Shown here: piece after piece, positions 8,124 to 11,030 of the stretch
Position numbering within the stretch: the stretch's first letter is position 1
Layout: each line of letters begins with the position of its first letter
NCBI GenBank assembly: GCA_015679605.1
Contig: JAAAVE010000985.1
Coordinates: 1 to 11,030 of the forward strand
Direction: 5' to 3'
Source of the DNA: Podila epigama
Lineage: Eukaryota; Mortierellomycota; Mortierellomycetes; Mortierellales; Mortierellaceae
Length of the DNA stretch: 11,030 nucleotides
The notes under the pieces: generated by a model
Database searches by the model: none
Seen by the model: the letters and a program-made list of their open reading frames with translations, nothing else
Told to the model about the DNA's origin: nothing
Made by a program: the position numbers and the translations under genes

Positions 8124-8741
8124 TTCAGGGCCAGGAGTATATTGATGGAGTGGAATGAGATGAAGACAAAAGGCAATGGCGATGACAATGAAGAGAATGG
8201 ATGGCAAAAAGCGGTCGTGAATCTGTCGTGTCGGGGCTGCTCTTTTTTGCCACTACAGTTTTTTCATGTTCGGAAGACACGTAAAAACAGACACGTAAAA
8301 AAACAAAAAATGAAAAAAAAGGCATTTTCGCGTCTTCCTCATATCCATTACCATGGTCGCGTATATTACACCATGTTCATGTAACGACCATCGAGATCTT
8401 CATTACTCTCTCTCTCTCGTACTCACTTTTCACTCTTTCTGCACACTTTCTTGCCTCCATGGAGTGCGCCAAGCCAAGAGAGAGCCATCATCTTGGTGCA
8501 TACACACAAAAAAACACATTCATGGTCGCTTTGTTCTTTATCGATTTTTCTTTGTGTTCAAGTTGCACAACATAAATGATACATGCACCACTTATGTTAT
8601 GGCGTCGGCGTTTTTTCTTGCCAATTGACCCCAACATCTGCATGTAATGTGGATGTACATCGAGATGGTGTGCCATTGTTCATTCTTGTTCATCATCTTT
8701 CCCTCATCTACCCTTCTTGTATCGAGAAAAGAAAGAATAGA
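8124..8741. promoter_or_regulatory. Shared divergent promoter region of rad1 and the FAD monooxygenase
   Basis: This 618-bp region separates two divergent starts (8123 minus, 8742 plus). It holds A-rich tracts around 8298-8320, a CT-rich stretch at 8400-8420 and a TTTTCGCG sequence at 8325-8332. That last sequence resembles the E2F/MBF-type G1/S element and lies about 200 bp upstream of rad1. Two further CGCG-type words occur near 8355. No TATA box position is obvious. Short open frames here have no family features. The assignment as promoter follows from gene layout only. Confidence 0.55.
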
Positions 8742-10834
8742 ATGTCTTCTTCCCAAACGTTTACCCAATCTGAGACCCAAGCATGTACTTCAATCCTTTC
8801 AAAACAGAACACAACTAAACCCACGGTGCTCATCTCCGGCGGCGGACTCGCGGGCCTTACTCTAGCCATCCTTCTTCACAAGGCCAACATCCCGTTTGCT
8901 GTCTTTGAGCGAGCTCGCGAAATCAAGCCGCTTGGTAAGTGACAACTGCAACGACATGTGCGAAACAAGATTCCATCATTTAATTCCATCATACCACTCT
9001 TCTCTTGACGATAGGTTCATTCATCTCGTTGGGAGCTAGCGTCGGTCCACTCTTTAAGCAATTAGGAATCCACGATGAGTTTGCAGCTATGGGAAAGCAC
9101 TACACCGATAACCAAATGTACACGGAGGATCTCAAGCCATTGTTTTTGTTTTCGTTCGAATATGTGGAGGCCTTGTAAGTCTACACTGTCACTGTCTTTA
9201 GATGTTCATTGCATGACGAGATTTCGTGTCAAACACCAAAATGATTTCCTAACGTTTATTTTTTTTTTCTCTCAGGGGTGGATATAAGCAATACATGGTC
9301 TCACGTCCTGACCTCTATGACCTGCTGTTGCGACAGATTCCTCCTGAGCGCGTCTTTATCGGCAAGCGTATCTTGTCTTATAAAGAGACCGACGACGGTG
9401 TGGTCGTACACTGTTCTGACAACTCGCAGTATAAAGGCGATATTCTCGTTGGTGCGGATGGCGCGTACTCTGCTGTTCGTCAACAAATGTACAAGGAACT
9501 CAAGAAAGCAAACAGGCTGCCACCCTGTGACGATGTCACCCTTCCATACAGCTGCGCCTGTCTTGTGGGTCAGACTGAGGTCCTGGACCCTAAAGAATTC
9601 CCCGCTCTGGCGAAGGAAAGATGCGATGGAAACGTTGTTCTCGGCAGAGATAGTCAGTGCACCGTAAGAGCAGCATTCTTGCGAGGTTTACATTTTGTGT
9701 ATGCTTATACTTCCTTTTATTTATTTTTGCTTACAAATTGTCCGCGTATCCCTAAATAGTGGATCACCACAACAACCAAGAAAAACACCGTGTGCTGGAT
9801 GGTGATCCAGTTCCTGAACAAGGACACGTACAAAGACAACGACACATTCCGTACTTCGGAATGGGGTCCTGAAGCAGCCGAGGCGTTTGCTAACGAAGTA
9901 AAGTCGTTCAAGGTCCCCGGCCTCCGGAATGGACAACCAATGACCCTTGGCGACTACGTGGACAGGACGCCCTTGAACAATATATCCAAGGTCATGCTGG
10001 AGGAGATTGTATTCAAGACATGGCACAGCAGACGTGCTGTGCTCATCGGCGATGGTATGATTCAATCTAATCGTTACTACGATGTGATGTGATATGGCAT
10101 CATCAATCTCATTCTAACCTCCCTTCTTGCAACTCCTGTCATGTTTCTGATATATGTAGCTTGTCATAAGGTAGATTACACTCAAAGTTAGGGTTTCACA
10201 GCTATTGCAGGTTACTGAACTTGACTTCTAACCCTAATTTTATCAACTCTACAACTTTTTAGATGAACCCCAGTGGAGCTCTTGGAGCTGCCCATGCCAT
10301 GCTCGATGCTGTCACTCTTGCCAACTGGCTTAGTACTCTAAATGATCCGACAGTGGAGCAAATGGATACAGTTTTCAGACATTATCGTAACGAGCGCCAC
10401 CCTGTCGCCAAAGACGCCTTTGTATCAAGCCAAAAGTTTAGGATGACCTTGGGGAAGGTAAGATGTGAGCGAAAATAAGAGAGAGTCATGTTCTCTTGTT
10501 CCCTTTTATACATTGAGGCTGACTCCCACTCTCACGCTATTTCCTCTGTTTAACATGGTACATATCATATTTTTTTTATTAGGACTTGCCTTCCAAAATG
10601 ACGCGCACATTCATGAGACGAATGCCTCTGTGGATGTGGAGGATGATGTACAAGAAAATTATCAGTGTAAGACATCAGGCTTCATTCTTGCCTCTGGTGG
10701 AAGAAAATGCTAAAGTCAAAGCCAGCTACCAGCCCAGTTTGCACCAGACTTTGCAGATTCACAAGGAAAATGACAAAAAGACCAAGGCCCAAGCAAAGGC
10801 AAATGTTGATTCCGGTGCCGAACTTGAGCCTTAG
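8742..10834 (+). CDS. FAD-dependent aromatic-hydroxylase-type monooxygenase (7 exons)
   Basis: The exons are 8742-8934, 9015-9174, 9276-9663, 9760-10054, 10160-10170, 10263-10457 and 10583-10834, giving 497 residues. All junctions keep frame. Class A flavin monooxygenases of the PHBH fold use FAD, NAD(P)H and O2 to hydroxylate aromatic or similar substrates. Visible motifs are the GxGxxG dinucleotide loop in SGGGLAGL (33-38) with E56 for the FAD ribose, the SRPDLYDLL helix region, the DG motif GADGAYSAVR (177-186), and the GD motif GDACHKMNPSG (344-354) followed by GAAHAMLDAVTLAN. The C-terminus has a Trp/Met-rich amphipathic stretch (MRRMPLWMWRMM) and then a Lys/Ala-rich tail of about 40 residues. 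Introns are 80 to 125 nt and CTAAC branch sites are visible in several. The substrate is unknown; salicylate-hydroxylase-like and kynurenine-monooxygenase-like enzymes share these motifs. No signal peptide is seen. Confidence 0.95.
10160..10170 (+). other. 11-nt micro-exon of the FAD monooxygenase
   Basis: The 11 bases CTTGTCATAAG lie between ...TGTAG and GTAGAT. The preceding exon ends in GAT G, so splicing gives GAT GCT TGT CAT AAG and then ATG AAC CCC: Asp-Ala-Cys-His-Lys-Met-Asn-Pro. This restores the FAD-contacting GD motif typical of the family. Without the micro-exon, joining 10054 to 10263 would shift frame and lose these residues. Confidence 0.93.
10188..10237 (+). repeat. Inverted repeat TTAGGGTT / AACCCTAA inside intron 5
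   Basis: The arms at 10188-10195 and 10230-10237 are perfect 8-bp reverse complements, separated by 34 bases, within the 92-nt intron (10171-10262) that follows the micro-exon. The right arm overlaps a CTAAC branch-site candidate at 10228-10232. The arms match the fungal telomere unit TTAGGG but occur only once each. Confidence 0.7.
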
Positions 10835-10915
10835 GAATGAAGTGTCAAGATGAAAACACATGTAATCAAAAACCGTTTGACATGAAAATTTAGGGTAGTT
10901 TATTTAGCAGAAAGA

Positions 10916-10921
10916 AATAAT
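10916..10921 (+). promoter_or_regulatory. Weak polyadenylation-signal variant AATAAT
   Basis: AATAAT lies about 82 nt downstream of the monooxygenase stop codon on the same strand. It is one base off the canonical hexamer. Its position is reasonable for a fungal 3' UTR, but the sequence alone does not prove use. Confidence 0.3.
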
Positions 10922-11030
10922 ATTGGTTTCCACATTCAGCTCCCACTCATGCTTGATGTTGTCCCCTAAACTTTACATAACCAACTTTCACATCTCAAAT
11001 TGACTTGACCTGCTTACAAGCTTCTTTTTT

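Noticed and set aside
10188-10237. TTAGGG-type words as an interstitial telomere
   Set aside because: Only one unit occurs in each direction, inside an intron, which is far too few for a telomeric repeat.

Overview
The window reads as nuclear DNA of a filamentous fungus, most likely an early-diverging one of the Mortierella type. That placement is an inference. It rests on short GT-AG introns (56 to 131 nt in most genes, often with CTAAC-like branch sites), long A or T homopolymer runs inside introns and between genes, and the style of the recognisable proteins. There is nothing prokaryotic here: no operons, no Shine-Dalgarno sites, no CRISPR.

Layout, left to right. (1) 149-2491, plus: a four-exon gene for an unrecognised 400-residue protein with an acidic N-terminus, a Lys/Pro/Ala-rich middle and a coiled coil. 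(2) 2492-3190: AT-rich spacer with a possible polyadenylation signal. (3) 3191-3876, minus: a decayed, frame-scrambled coding remnant. (4) 3945-4450, minus: a tentative two-exon orphan gene. (5) 4451-5112: repeat-rich spacer with a 32-bp tandem repeat and a larger imperfect direct repeat. (6) 5113-6460, minus: a four-exon short-chain dehydrogenase/reductase (SDR) of the retinol-dehydrogenase-like type. (7) 6757-8123, minus: a five-exon RAD1 homologue, a subunit of the 9-1-1 DNA-damage checkpoint clamp. (8) 8742-10834, plus: a seven-exon FAD-dependent aromatic-ring-hydroxylase-type monooxygenase. Its fifth exon is only 11 nt long yet encodes the core of the second FAD-binding motif.

Exon boundaries were worked out by eye from splice consensus, reading-frame phase and protein-family motifs. 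For the SDR, RAD1 and monooxygenase genes every junction keeps the frame and rebuilds a recognisable motif, so those models are strong. RAD1 and the monooxygenase are divergent and share a 618-bp promoter region. The SDR lies tandem behind RAD1. The two oxidoreductases could belong to one metabolic pathway, but a housekeeping repair gene lies between them and no direct link is visible.

No complete new system is evident. The best leads are the 11-nt micro-exon, the unrecognised coiled-coil protein, the 32-bp tandem array with its flanking degenerate repeat, and the scrambled minus-strand coding relic.
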